From assembly GCF_021869535.1 (NCBI RefSeq), contig NW_026262659.1:1240001-1304000 (forward strand): 64,000 nucleotides of DNA. Direction: 5' to 3'. The position numbers and the translations under genes were made by a program. Shown piece after piece: positions 55,601-64,000 of the stretch (its first letter is position 1; the number at the start of each line of letters is the position of its first letter). The stretch is from Mytilus californianus (Eukaryota > Mollusca > Bivalvia > Mytilida > Mytilidae). Below the pieces are notes generated by a model. It did no database searches, had not been told where the DNA came from, and was given only the letters and a program-made list of their open reading frames with translations.

Positions 55601-58124
55601 TTGCGGTCCAAAATTAAACTTTGTTTGATTTCAACAAAAATTGAATATATGGGGTTCTTCGATATGCAGAATCTAAGTGTATTTAGATTTTTTATTTGTG
55701 GGCCCCGCTATCAAATTGGTTCATATTAAGGTCAAAAGGGTCCAAAATTAAACTTTGTTTTATTTCATCAAAAATTGAATTATTGGGGTTCTTTGATATG
55801 CCAAATCTAACCGTGTATTTAGATTTTTAATTTTGGGTCCAGTTTTCAAATTGGTCTACATTAAGGTCCAAAGGGTCCAAAATTAAACTTAGTTTGATTT
55901 TAACAAAAATTGAATATATGGGGTTCTTTGATATGCTGAATCTAAACATGTTTTTAGATTTTTGATTTCAGGCCCAGTTTTCAAGTTGGTCCAAATTGCG
56001 GTCCAAAATTAAACTTTGTTTGATTTCAACAAAAATTGAATATATGGGGTTCTTTGATATGCAGAATCTAAGTGTATTTAGATTTTTTATTTGTGGGCCC
56101 CGCTATCAAATTGGTTCATATTAAGGTCAAAAGGGTCCAAAATTAAACTTTGTTTTATTTCATCAAAAATTGAATTATTGGGGTTCTTTGATATGCCAAA
56201 TCTAACCGTGTATTTAGATTTATAATTTTGGGTCCAGTTTTCAAATTGGTCTACATTAAGGTCCAAAGGGTCCAAAATTAAACTTAGTTTGATTTTAACA
56301 AAAATTGAATATATGGGGTTCTTTGATATGCTGAATCTAAACATGTCTTTAGATTTTTGATTTCAGGCCCAGTTTTCAAGTTGGTCCAAATTGCGGTCCA
56401 AAATTAAACTTTGTTTGATTTCAACAAAAATTGAATATATGGGGTTCTTTGATATGCAGATTCTAAGTGTATTTAGATTTTTTATTTGTGGGCCCCGCTA
56501 TCAAATTGGTTCATATTGAGGTCAAAAGGGTCCAAAATTAAACTTTGTTTTATTTCATCAAAAATTGAATTATTGGGGTTCTTTGATATGCCAAATCTAA
56601 CCGTGTATTTAGATTTTTAATTTTGGGTCCCGTTTTTTAAATTGGTCTACATTAAGGTCCAAAGGGTCCATTAAACTTAGTTTGATTTTAACAAAAATTG
56701 AATATATGGGGTTCTTTGATATGCTGAATCTAAACATGTTTTTTAGATTTTTGATTTCGGGCCCAGTTTTCAAGTTGGTCCAAATTGGGGTCCAAAATTA
56801 AACTTTGTTTGATTTCAACAAAAATTGAATATATGAGGTTCTTTGATATGCTGAATCTAACCATGTATTTAGATTTTTTATTTGTGGGCCCCGCTATCAA
56901 ATTGGTTCATATTGAGGTCAAAAGGGTCCAAAATTAAACTTTGTTTTATTTCATCAAAAATTGAATTCTTGGGGTTCTTTGATATGCTGAACTAAACATG
57001 TGTTTAGATTTTTGATTATGGGCCCAGTTTTCAAGTTGGTCCAAGTTGGGGTCCAAAATTAAACTTTGTTTGATTTCAGCAAAAATTGAATATATGGGGT
57101 TCTTTGATATGCTGAATCTGACCATGTATTTTGATTTTTGGGCCCCGTTATCAAATTGGTCCACATTGAGGTCAAAAGGGTCCAAAATTAAACTTTGTTT
57201 GATTTCATCAAAAATTGAATTCTTTTGATTCTTTGATATGCTGAATCTAAACATGTATTTAGATTTTGGATATTGGACCATAATAGGTAAATTAAAAAAT
57301 TTTAAGTTCTTAGACCACATTCATTCTGTGTCAGAAACCTATGCTGTGTCAAATATTTAATCACAATCCAAATTCAGAGCTGTATCAAGCTTGAATGTTG
57401 TGTCCATACTTGCCCCAACTGTTCAGGGTTCGACCTCTGCGGTCGTATCAAGCTGCGCCCAGCAGAGCATTTTATTTATTTACTAATTTAGCTTATATTC
57501 AAATACACTATTATTAGTACATAGTATTTGCAAAGATTAAGATTTTTTATTAACTATTCAATATTTTAACTTCCCAGATAGAATTTCACGGCAATGGATA
57601 ATATATCACAGTGAAATATTTTCCTCCGGATAAAAAAATAACAACAACTACTGTAACATTTTTTCCTCCAGATGATATTTCATCTGGATAGAATTTTGCT
57701 TTACACTTCCCTTGGTACTATGTTTATTTAAATAAAAAAAACACAATATTTTACTTCAATCTTCAAATAAGTATTAACATGTCAACAATGTACCCTGTTG
57801 GACAAAGCAGACAGTGAAATTTGATGAAATATTGAGACTATAGACTCTAACAGCTGTATATAATATCAGGATTATAGAATAGTAACTTTTTTTTATAAAA
57901 AGAATAAATTGAAAAATATTAAACACTTTACATGTAATATTAAAGTTTATTTTTGTTTAATCTTTTACAGAATGTCACAGAATTTAAATGAAGGATATAA
58001 TTACTTTATGGATGTCGTTTTTGTAGAAGCCCAGATTTTAATTGTATCACATTTGAGAGGAATAACCATTACTGAGGCAGATAAACTTCTTTATCCAGTT
58101 AAAAAACATAATGAACAAGTTTGA
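46514..58124 (+). CDS. CARF/ALS2CR8-like transcription-factor-family gene, six exons
   Basis: Assembled by eye as join(46514-46637, 48291-48469, 52240-52347, 53364-53513, 54012-54257, 57981-58124). That is 951 nt coding 316 residues plus stop. All five introns start GT and end AG; the first intron is phase 1 and the rest phase 0, and every junction keeps the frame. Landmarks: FSEIQLAIREYE (9-20), GVPFIVVGKKLLECHQG (67-83), a Lys/Arg-rich stretch (86-101), CGVKLRIRHVVRFPDYK (121-137), FPDPTEHQNHLRGE (174-187), NKRFWPSNVDIQNHI (about 237-251) and DQNL (268-271). This order matches the calcium-responsive transcription factor family as I remember it (small-residue-G-x-PFIV, Cys, RFPxYK, LP/FP...H...GE, NRRF.P...DI.NH, DQ.NL). 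Human CARF is a nuclear DNA-binding protein; the job of this short version is unknown. Mollusc genomes seem to hold many such genes. Confidence 0.72.
46638..48290 (+). other. Intron 1 with two repeats
   Basis: Contains a foldback repeat at about 46798-46965 (GTGGCGGATCCAGAACTTTT, a long G run, then a GGCCCCCCTGTATCCGTC end) and a second relic of it near 47130-47260. A copy of a very common mussel repeat lies at 47655-48115. A 117-codon frame (47390-47743) runs partly into that repeat and is not supported as a gene. Confidence 0.6.
47655..48115 (+). repeat. Dispersed mussel repeat, family C
   Basis: Runs from GTTCATTTATGTATCATTGT through ACATGTTTAACCCCGCCACA, GGGGCCAGCTGAGGACTACC and GGTCGGGTTGTTGTCTCTTT to CCCCATTTCCATTCTC. 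I recognise this ~460-bp unit from many Mytilus introns. An inverted family A end follows at about 48190-48216. Confidence 0.7.
48291..48469 (+). CDS. CARF-like gene, exon 2
   Basis: Acceptor TATTTGACAG, donor GTAAAC. Codes residues 42-101 with GVPFIVVGKKLLECHQG and a basic tail KNRKMKRKNEKQR. Starts in phase 1 and ends in phase 0. This exon carries the most characteristic family motif. Confidence 0.75.
49280..50177. repeat. ~134-bp tandem repeat, left block
   Basis: About seven units, each with GTCCCCAGGGGTCA, CCCCCTGCCATTTAAGAAAG or its TTTGAG variant, GATCCCCACCCCTAAACCAT and a TGGTTTGTCATG block. Landmarks near 49370, 49505, 49638, 49772, 49907 and 50041 give spacings of 133-135 bp. A two-unit alternation (GCGAAGATGGTTTGAATGAT versus ATAAAGCACATCAAATG) is visible. 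The array resumes at 51761-52080. Confidence 0.85.
50178..51760. mobile_element. hAT-like non-autonomous element, nested
   Basis: Perfect 16-bp inverted ends CAGAGCTCCAGATAAG (50178-50193) and CTTATCTGGAGCTCTG (51745-51760). CCTAAAC is duplicated at 50171-50177 and 51761-51767 (8 bp if the boundary is shifted by one base). It interrupts a tandem unit that elsewhere reads CCCTAAACCATATATATTC without a break. The CAGAG start and 7-8 bp duplication fit hAT. The interior (1.55 kb) has recurring AAAACCCAAT motifs and no transposase. Confidence 0.85.
52240..52347 (+). CDS. CARF-like gene, exon 3
   Basis: Acceptor TTTATCACAG, donor AAG before GTATGT, 36 codons, phase 0 to 0 (residues 102-137). Encodes a basic stretch, then CGVKLRIRHVVRFPDYK. 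The acceptor is 53 bp past the end of the intron-2 element, so the branch point is squeezed into that gap or lies in the element. Confidence 0.72.
52348..53363 (+). other. Intron 3
   Basis: AT-rich, about 1 kb, with GTATGT start and TACATTTAG end. No repeat family or gene recognised. Confidence 0.6.
53364..53513 (+). CDS. CARF-like gene, exon 4
   Basis: Acceptor TACATTTAG, donor GAG before GTACAA, 50 codons, phase 0 to 0 (residues 138-187). Encodes TTGISTTYEKDLIS, IKKLVLDKKQ and FPDPTEHQNHLRGE. The last motif corresponds to the family's (L/F)P...H..H..GE segment. Intron 4 (53514-54011) is AT-rich without recognised features. Confidence 0.72.
54012..54257 (+). CDS. CARF-like gene, exon 5
   Basis: Acceptor GTTGTTGTAG, donor CAG before GTATCT, 82 codons, phase 0 to 0 (residues 188-269). 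Encodes DDRLKEYIRKMV, VPQMRVLLEVYMKTTLF, NKRFWPSNVDIQNHI and a basic end KKQRNKEIDQ. This is the longest exon and is free of stops in its frame. Confidence 0.78.
54284..54480 (+). repeat. Dispersed mussel repeat, family A, in intron 5
   Basis: Starts with GAACATGTGGTATGATTGCC 27 bp after the splice donor and contains AAATGACACAGAAATTAACA and CCCATGCCGCATAGTCAGCT. It shows the family order seen at 2155-2400. Confidence 0.8.
54540..57476 (-). mobile_element. Repeat-cored Helitron/'pearl'-like element in intron 5
   Basis: The right end (57296-57476) is the inverted counterpart of the module at 17246-17410: both contain TGTGTCAAATATTTAATCAC or its complement, CTTGATACGACCGCAGA-type sequence and AAATGCTC.GCTGGG. 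The left boundary near 54540-54620 is uncertain. The interior is a tandem array of ~130-bp monomers. No protein. Class is inference, as for the 17-kb element. Confidence 0.6.
54625..57240. repeat. Tandem array with exact 395-bp higher-order period
   Basis: Monomers of ~127-137 bp each carry GGGGTTCTTTGATATG and AAATTAAACTTTGTTTGATT-type blocks. Every third monomer begins GCCAAATCTAACCGTG, starting at 55010, 55405, 55800, 56195 and 56590, exactly 395 bp apart each time; a first, diverged one is at 54625. Monomers of the same register are nearly identical across periods, while the three registers differ (GGGTCCAG..., GGCCCAG..., GGGCCCCGC...). The last ~600 bp is more diverged. The open frames here are translations of the repeat. 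Confidence 0.95.
57588..57690. repeat. Small foldback sequence in intron 5
   Basis: ATTTCACGGCAA and CACAGTGAAAT flank a short loop. A second inverted pair (TTTCCTCCGGAT, CAGATGATATTTCA) follows. It looks like a MITE relic. No coding role: the frame is closed by stops. Confidence 0.45.
57981..58124 (+). CDS. CARF-like gene, exon 6 (last)
   Basis: Two acceptors lie 10 nt apart: CTTTTACAG ends at 57970 and AATGTCACAG at 57980. Using 57980 keeps phase 0 and gives 47 codons (residues 270-316, NLNEGYNYFMD to KKHNEQV) and a TGA. It also restores the family's DQ.NL wording. Using 57970 gives only six codons and then a stop. The 316-residue product is shorter than vertebrate CARF. Confidence 0.65.
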   Translation, partial: NLNEGYNYFMDVVFVEAQILIVSHLRGITITEADKLLYPVKKHNEQV

Positions 58125-58138
58125 TTTCTTATTATATG

Positions 58139-61100
58139 TATAGTTGTGAATAATTGTCAAGTGTGTAGTTGTTGTATGAAATGATTGTATAGTTTTTAAA
58201 TTAATATGAACATGGAAATTGAGTTTGTATTTTCTTCTTTATTTCCACTTTAGTCATGTCTCTTTTTGATTGAATATAGAGAAATACACGTAAGCAACTA
58301 ACAGCACCCCTGGTACGGGATAACGTTTTGTGCTGTATTGTTTATATATCGATTCTATGTTTGATCATGTTGCCCATGATGGCAAGTGGAAGTACAGTAG
58401 AACAATATATATTAATAGATAATGTAAAACTTGTACATTATGCAGATATATGCCTGTTTTGTAGTTGTGAATAATTGTCAAGTGTGTAGTTGTTGTATGA
58501 AATGATTGTATATATATAGTTTTTAAATTAATGTCTGTATTCCAGTAAACATGGAAAATGAGTATGTTATTTCTTCTTTATTTCCACTTTAATCATGTCT
58601 CTTTCTGATTGAATATAGAGAAATACACGTAAGCAACTAACAGCACCCCTGGTACGGGATAACGTTTTGTGCTGTATTGTTTATATATTGATTCTATGTT
58701 TGATCATGTTGCCCATGATGGCAAGTGGAAGTACAGTAGAACAATATATATTAATAGATAATGTAAAATTTGTACATTATGCAGATATATGCCTGATGTG
58801 TTGTTGTGAATAATTGTCAAGTGTGTAGTTGTTGTATGAAATGATTGTATATATATAGTTTTTAAATTAATGTCTGTATTCCAGTAAACATGAAAAATGA
58901 GTATGTTATTTCTTCTTTATTTCCACTTTAATCATGTCTCTTTCTGATTGAATATAGAGAAATACACGTAAGCAACTAACAGCACCCCTAGTACGGGATA
59001 ACGTTTTGTGCTGTATTGTTTATATTGATTCTATGTTTGATCATGTTGCCCATGATGGCAAGTGGAAGTACAGTAGAACAATATATATTAATAGATAATG
59101 TAAAATTTGTACATTATGCAGATAGATGCCTGTTTTGTAGTTGTGAATAATTGTTAAGTGTGTAGTTGCTGTATGAAATGATTGTATAGTTTTTAAATTA
59201 ATATGAACATGAAAAATGAGTATGTTATTTCTTCTTTATTTCCACTTTAATCGTGTCTCTTTCTGATTGAATATAGAGAAATACACGTAAGCAACTAACA
59301 GCACCCCTGGTACGGGATAACGTTTTGTGCTGTATTGTTTATATTGATTCTATGTTTGATCATGTTGCCCATGATGGCAAGTGGAAGTACAGTAGAACAA
59401 TATATATTAATAGATAATGTAAAATTTGTACATTATGTAGATATATGCCTGATGTGTTGTTGTGAATAATTGTCAAGTGTGTAGTTGTTGTATGAAATGA
59501 TTGTATATATATAGTTTTTAAATTAATGTCTGTATTCCAGTAAACATGAAAAATGAGTATGTTATTTCTTCTTTATTTCCACTTTAATCATGTCTCTTTC
59601 TGATTGAATATAGAGAAATACACGTAAGCAACTAACAGCACCCCTAGTACGGGATAACGTTTTGTGCTGTATTGTTTATATTGATTCTATGTTTGATCAT
59701 GTTGCCCATGATGGCAAGTGGAAGTACAGTAGAACAATATATATTAATAGATAATGTAAAATTTGTACATTATGCAGATAGATGCCTGTTTTGTAGTTGT
59801 GAATAATTGTTAAGTGTGTAGTTGCTGTATGAAATGATTGTATAGTTTTTAAATTAATATGAACATGAAAAATGAGTATGTTATTTCTTCTTTATTTCCA
59901 CTTTAATCGTGTCTCTTTCTGATTGAATATAGAGAAATACACGTAAGCAACTAACAGCACCCCTGGTACGGGATAACGTTTTGTGCTGTATTGTTTATAT
60001 TGATTCTATGTTTGATCATGTTGCCCATGATGGCAAGTGGAAGTACAGTAGAACAATATATATTAATAGATAATGTAAAATTTGTACATTATGTAGATAT
60101 ATGCCTGATGTGTTGTTGTGAATAATTGTCAAGTGTGTAGTTGTTGTATGAAATGATTGTATATATATAGTTTTTAAATTAATGTCTGTATTCCAGTAAA
60201 CATGAAAAATGAGTATGTTATTTCTTCTTTATTTCCACTTTAATCATGTCTCTTTCTGATTGAATATAGAGAAATACACGTAAGCAACTAACAGCACCCC
60301 TAGTACGGGATAACGTTTTGTGCTGTATTGTTTATATTGATTCTATGTTTAATCATGTTGCCCATGATGGCAAGTGGAAGTACAGTAGAACAATATATAT
60401 TAATAGATAATGTAAAATTTGTACATTATGCAGATAGATGCCTGTTTTGTAGTTGTGAATAATTGTTAAGTGTGTAGTTGCTGTATGAAATGATTGTATA
60501 GTTTTTAAATTAATATGAACATGAAAAATGAGTATGTTATTTCTTCTTTATTTCCACTTTAATCGTGTTTCTTTCTGATTGAATATAGAGAAATACACGT
60601 AAGCAACTAACAGCACCCCTGGTACGGGATAACGTTTTGTGCTGTATTGTTTATATTGATTCTATGTTTGATCATGTTGCCCATGATGGCAAGTGGAAGA
60701 ACAGTAGAACAATATATATTAATAGATAATGTAAAATTTGTACATTATGCAGATAGATGCCTGTTTTGTAGTTGTGAATAATTGTTAAGTGTGTAGTTGT
60801 TGTATGAAATGATTGTGTAGTTTTTAAATTAATTTGTCTGTATTCCAGTAAACATGGAAAATGAGTATGTTATTTCTTCTTTATTTCCACTTTAATCATG
60901 TCTCTTTCTGATTGAATATAGAGAAATACCTGTAAGCAACTAACAGCACCCCTAGTACGGGATAACGTTTTGTGCTGTATTGTTTATATTGATTCTATGT
61001 TTGATCATGTTGCCCATGATGGCAAGTGGAAGTACAGTAGAACAATACTGTTTATAGATAATGCAATATTAGTTCTTTAATTTTATGCAAATAGATGCAT

Positions 61101-61340
61101 GGTGAAAGTGAATATTTGTCAAGTGTGTGTAGATGTTGTAAGAAATGGTTGCACTTTTTAATTGTCTGTTGTTAAGTAAATGAAGCTATGTTTATATTTT
61201 TTATTTCCTTTTTTCCACTTTTATATTGTCTAGTTCTGATTGAACATAGAAATACATGTAAGCAACTGCCAGCACCCTTGGTACGGGATAACGTTTTGTG
61301 CTGGATTGCTCATAATGTTTGTATGTTTGATCCTGGTGTC
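58139..61340 (+). repeat. Ten-copy 319/337-bp array starting at the gene's 3' end
   Basis: The block AGCAACTAACAGCACCCC starts at 58293, 58632, 58971, 59290, 59627, 59946, 60283, 60602 and 60935, with a diverged tenth copy at 61261. The spacings are 339, 339, 319, 337, 319, 337, 319, 333 and 326. Copies 3-8 alternate two unit types, a dimeric higher-order repeat of 656 bp. The array begins about 15 bp past the stop codon of the CARF-like gene, so it may be part of its 3' UTR. No polyadenylation hexamer lies between stop and array. Confidence 0.95.
58302..58335 (+). other. Hairpin module repeated in every array unit
   Basis: In this first copy ACAGCAC and GTGCTGT form a 7-bp outer stem, with an inner CCC-TGGTAC-GGG hairpin and a ten-base single-stranded stretch ATAACGTTTT. 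All ten units carry it. Differences among units 1-9 fall in the inner loop (CTGGTAC versus CTAGTAC). In the diverged tenth copy (about 61268-61303) the terminal pair is C-G instead of A-T. Confidence 0.75.
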
Positions 61341-61490
61341 AAGTGCAATATTATATTTACATGAATTATGGGTGCAGATGCTTTTTAATTGTTTATACAT
61401 TATAAATTATGATATTATTTTTAATATTTGGAAGACTGTGTATGTAATTATCTCTTCTTTACTGTATATTTAATGTTTTCAACCTATTTA

Positions 61491-61584
61491 AAGTTCCTGT
61501 TCCCTGACTGAAGAACACATTGTGTTCCCATTTGCAGATTGTTTGATTGTAAAATCTGGAAATGGGAGACCCAGACAGGAACTT
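61491..61584. repeat. 94-bp imperfect hairpin
   Basis: AAGTTCCTGT (61491-61500) pairs with ACAGGAACTT (61575-61584), and TCCCATTTGCAGATT pairs with AATCTGGAAATGGGA further in. It looks like a small MITE or structured RNA. 61585-62960 is AT-rich with no recognised gene. Confidence 0.7.
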
Positions 61585-62974
61585 TGTACAACATTTAGTG
61601 CTGCATAACATTATGAATCATCTTTTTATTAGGTGCATTGATTGCAATATGTCTAGATTAGAGACTGACACAGTTTAGGTTTTGTTGGCCTTTTCTGTTC
61701 TGCATTATATTAAGTAACATTTAGGAATTAAAAAAAACAGATTCCTAAGCTTTGACATAAGGAACTCTCATATATACTGAAAGTGAAATGGTTAAGAAAT
61801 CATATCTGTCATGTCTGTATTCATTGCCAAAAAGATTCTGTAGCATGCTGATGACATATATACCAGTATAATGTACATGTATAATAGTACTTTGAAATAG
61901 GAATTTCACTTGAGGAAAGTAAAAATCGTCATATGTGTAGTAAGGTTCTGAATTCAACTTTGTAATCCATTGTCAATAAACAGGATAGATCTAAATAAGA
62001 GGCACTGATGAGGCATAAGAAATTGACAAAGACTTATCTTTTCACGGTTCTTAATTTATAAATCTTGTTAAGCAGCATTTATGTTCTACCATACATGTAT
62101 TCATTTGAAGAATATTTCATGAATTGAATACGCAAATGCATACATGTGTGAATGGGTCGAAACTTTCCTGATGACCATTTTAGATTGAACTTGAATTGTA
62201 TATTAAGATTTTTCTTTATTAACAGTCTAGGCCTAAAAATGAAATGAGAAGATCGTATAAGTTTACAGTTTTTATTAGATATATATATATACATATATAA
62301 TTACTCTAAATATCAGCACAACAATTTTGTCTTGTCTATTCTTTTAAATTTAAGTCCATAGGTCATATCGAAATTACTGTCATCAGGAAAGTCTCAGGGA
62401 TTTTGTCTTTTTTTAAAATAAAGTAAATATAAAAATTGTGTCTTTTGTCTTTGTTTTTACATTTTTCACACAGAACCAACCTGGTTGAAGCTTGTTAAAA
62501 ACATGTAAATTTTGTTATAAAAAAATGTGGGGGACTGATATACACAGGTGAAATAGTAACCCACCTTTCTTCTGTCATGATAGTGGAGGTATAGTTAAAA
62601 ATTAAATGTTTAGTACATATACCGTTTTCCTAAATCTACATATATTTGTCTTTCTTTATGTGTGTCAGTACATGTATCTGCATGTACACGTATGTGCTAT
62701 TAATTTGGTTGTAAAACACAAATGGAATTAAATCAAACAAAGTATAAAGGATTGTGTACTCTCAAGAATATCAAGAAAAAGTAACAATCCGGTATTGTTA
62801 AATTCAGCCGAAGGTATGGATTTTTTTCTGTTGAAGGATTAATGAGCATGATCATGATGATGATCATATATGGAATTTTCTATTGTTTCTTTCATATTGT
62901 TACATTTACATGTCATGATATTGTACTGTATTAAAACCTAATCAGTACTAAATTTCTTTAAAATATTCTCTGGT

Positions 62975-63265
62975 ATGTTGTATATCTGTGGCAGATCAAA
63001 AAAAGAGGGGGTCTGGGGTTTTTTTTTTCGAAGACTAATGCTATTGTATGGTGACTTATGGTTGGAGCCCCCTTTTTATCCTGTGCTGGAACCCCCTTTT
63101 AAATATGGCTGGATCCGCTTTTACTTCAATCCGGCCCCATATTTGAAGTCAACCCGGCCCCCTAAAAAAAAATTTCATAAGGAATAAAGATATAATTATA
63201 TGAACTCGATCGACTTGGGCCGGATCAGTTTGGGGCCGTAATGATCTCATACCCTGGATCCGCCC
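62975..63265. repeat. Degraded 'GGATCC/GGCCCC' repeat
   Basis: GGCAGATCAAAAAAAGAGGG at the left and CATACCCTGGATCCGCC at the right form decayed inverted ends. CCCCCTTTTTA/CCCCCTTTTAA blocks lie between. Related pieces occur near 43264 and 46798. 63266-63890 shows nothing recognisable. Confidence 0.5.
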
Positions 63266-63896
63266 TGTATATTATCATTCATTACAAGGGTGTTAATAGG
63301 TTTAAGGATGTTCGTTCCTCTTGTTTTTGAGTTTTTGCCAGATATTCGGAATCCTCTGGTTTTATCCATGCAGTACTATTTAAAAATTTTGCCCACTAAC
63401 CCCTACTTTTCTTTTCAATAATTTGATATTTTTTTCTGTTTTTCTAGTTTCTTTCTTTATCTACTATCAATTTATAACATTCTTTTAAAAAGCTTATTAT
63501 TTTAAAACAGAGAAGCAAACATCCTTAACAGAATACAAGATAACTGTAAAAAAAAAATTAGTATAAGGTCGAGACATAGTACTGACAACCATGATAACAG
63601 AAACAAAGGATATTGAAATGCTTATTTTATAGTGAATAGAAAAAAATTACAGCATACATATGTACCCCTCTCGCCACCCTCATTAAAATATTGATAATTG
63701 AACCTTTACTTCACATGGTTCCGTCTTTTTTTTTAAGTACATGTATGCAATTACACTATTTCAAGCATAACACATGGTGCCATTGCCGCGGCATTGGTGG
63801 TATAGGAATGGGGGGTCTTTAATTTCCACTTCCCTCCACTAGGGAGGTCAGCCAGAATATGAAGTTTAGAGAAAGTGCATAAAATTACATTATTAT

Positions 63897-63929
63897 AAGG
63901 GGACGAAGTCCCCTATTACAGTAGAAAAA

Positions 63930-63960
<31 letters not shown>

Positions 63961-64000
63961 GGGAAAATTTCCCGAAATTTTTATTGTACTAATGAACTCA
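63897..64000 (+). repeat. Start of a hairpin-headed repeat, cut by the window end
   Basis: AGGGGACGAAGTCCCCT (63898-63914) is a 7-bp stem closed by a GAA loop. A 24-base A run and CGGGAAAATTTCCCG (a second short palindrome) follow. The same stem-GAA-stem architecture opens the element at 48895. The other end lies outside the window. Confidence 0.55.

Noticed and set aside
56946..57320. Minus-strand frame with repeated KSKYMFRFSISKN-type segments, also 56087-56344
   Set aside because: The repetition mirrors the tandem DNA monomers; stops interrupt it in most units.
57588..57690. Extra exon in intron 5 (CCCAG followed by AGAATTTCACGGC)
   Set aside because: The frame needed meets a stop after a few codons, and the segment is a foldback sequence.

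Overview
The window looks like nuclear DNA of a marine mussel (Mytilus-type bivalve). It is AT-rich and intron-bearing, and it is crowded with repeats I recognise from mussel genomes, such as the element carrying ATGATTGCCAATGAGACAAC and the one carrying GGTCGGGTTGTTGTCTC. The species is inferred from remembered repeat families, not from a search. No rRNA, intact tRNA or CRISPR array is visible.

Layout. 1-5.7 kb: dispersed repeat relics. 5.76-7.69 kb: decayed minus-strand LINE with a repeat inserted in it. 7.74-9.82 kb: decayed plus-strand Ty3/gypsy element lacking its polymerase core. 9.9-11.8 kb: dispersed repeats. 12.3-14.3 kb: a duplicated segment, one copy split by a 920-bp insertion with a 10-bp target duplication. 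14.57-14.78 kb: an array of CCATGG-centred palindromes. 16.9-19.2 kb: a tandem array interrupted by a Helitron/'pearl'-like element. 20.2-21.5 kb: Mutator-like element with a tandem core. 21.6-31.85 kb: complete, young Ty3/gypsy LTR retrotransposon on the minus strand. 32-34.4 kb: palindromes and foldback MITEs. 34.9-38.4 kb: a LINE relic, then a LINE with a long intact RT frame. 38.8-40.5 kb: a 204-bp tandem array split by a 721-bp inverted-repeat element. 43.77-46.31 kb: a Mutator-like element with a 10-bp target duplication.

The one convincing host gene runs 46514-58124 on the plus strand. I assembled it from six exons with matching phases and GT-AG borders. It encodes a 316-residue protein resembling the calcium-responsive transcription factor (CARF/ALS2CR8) family. 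No single open frame shows it. Its start codon lies 212 bp from the Mutator-like element. Intron 2 holds an inverted-repeat element with a hAT-like insertion inside it. Intron 5 holds a repeat-cored element whose terminal module also occurs, inverted, at 17.25 kb. About 15 bp after the stop codon a ten-copy array of 319/337-bp units begins; each unit contains a small hairpin.

A recurring theme is short non-autonomous elements that carry tandem arrays as their core (17.2, 20.2, 49-52 and 54.5-57.5 kb). Several arrays have a strict higher-order period: 312, 395 and about 656 bp. Boundaries supported by target duplications are reliable; family assignments of non-coding repeats are inference.
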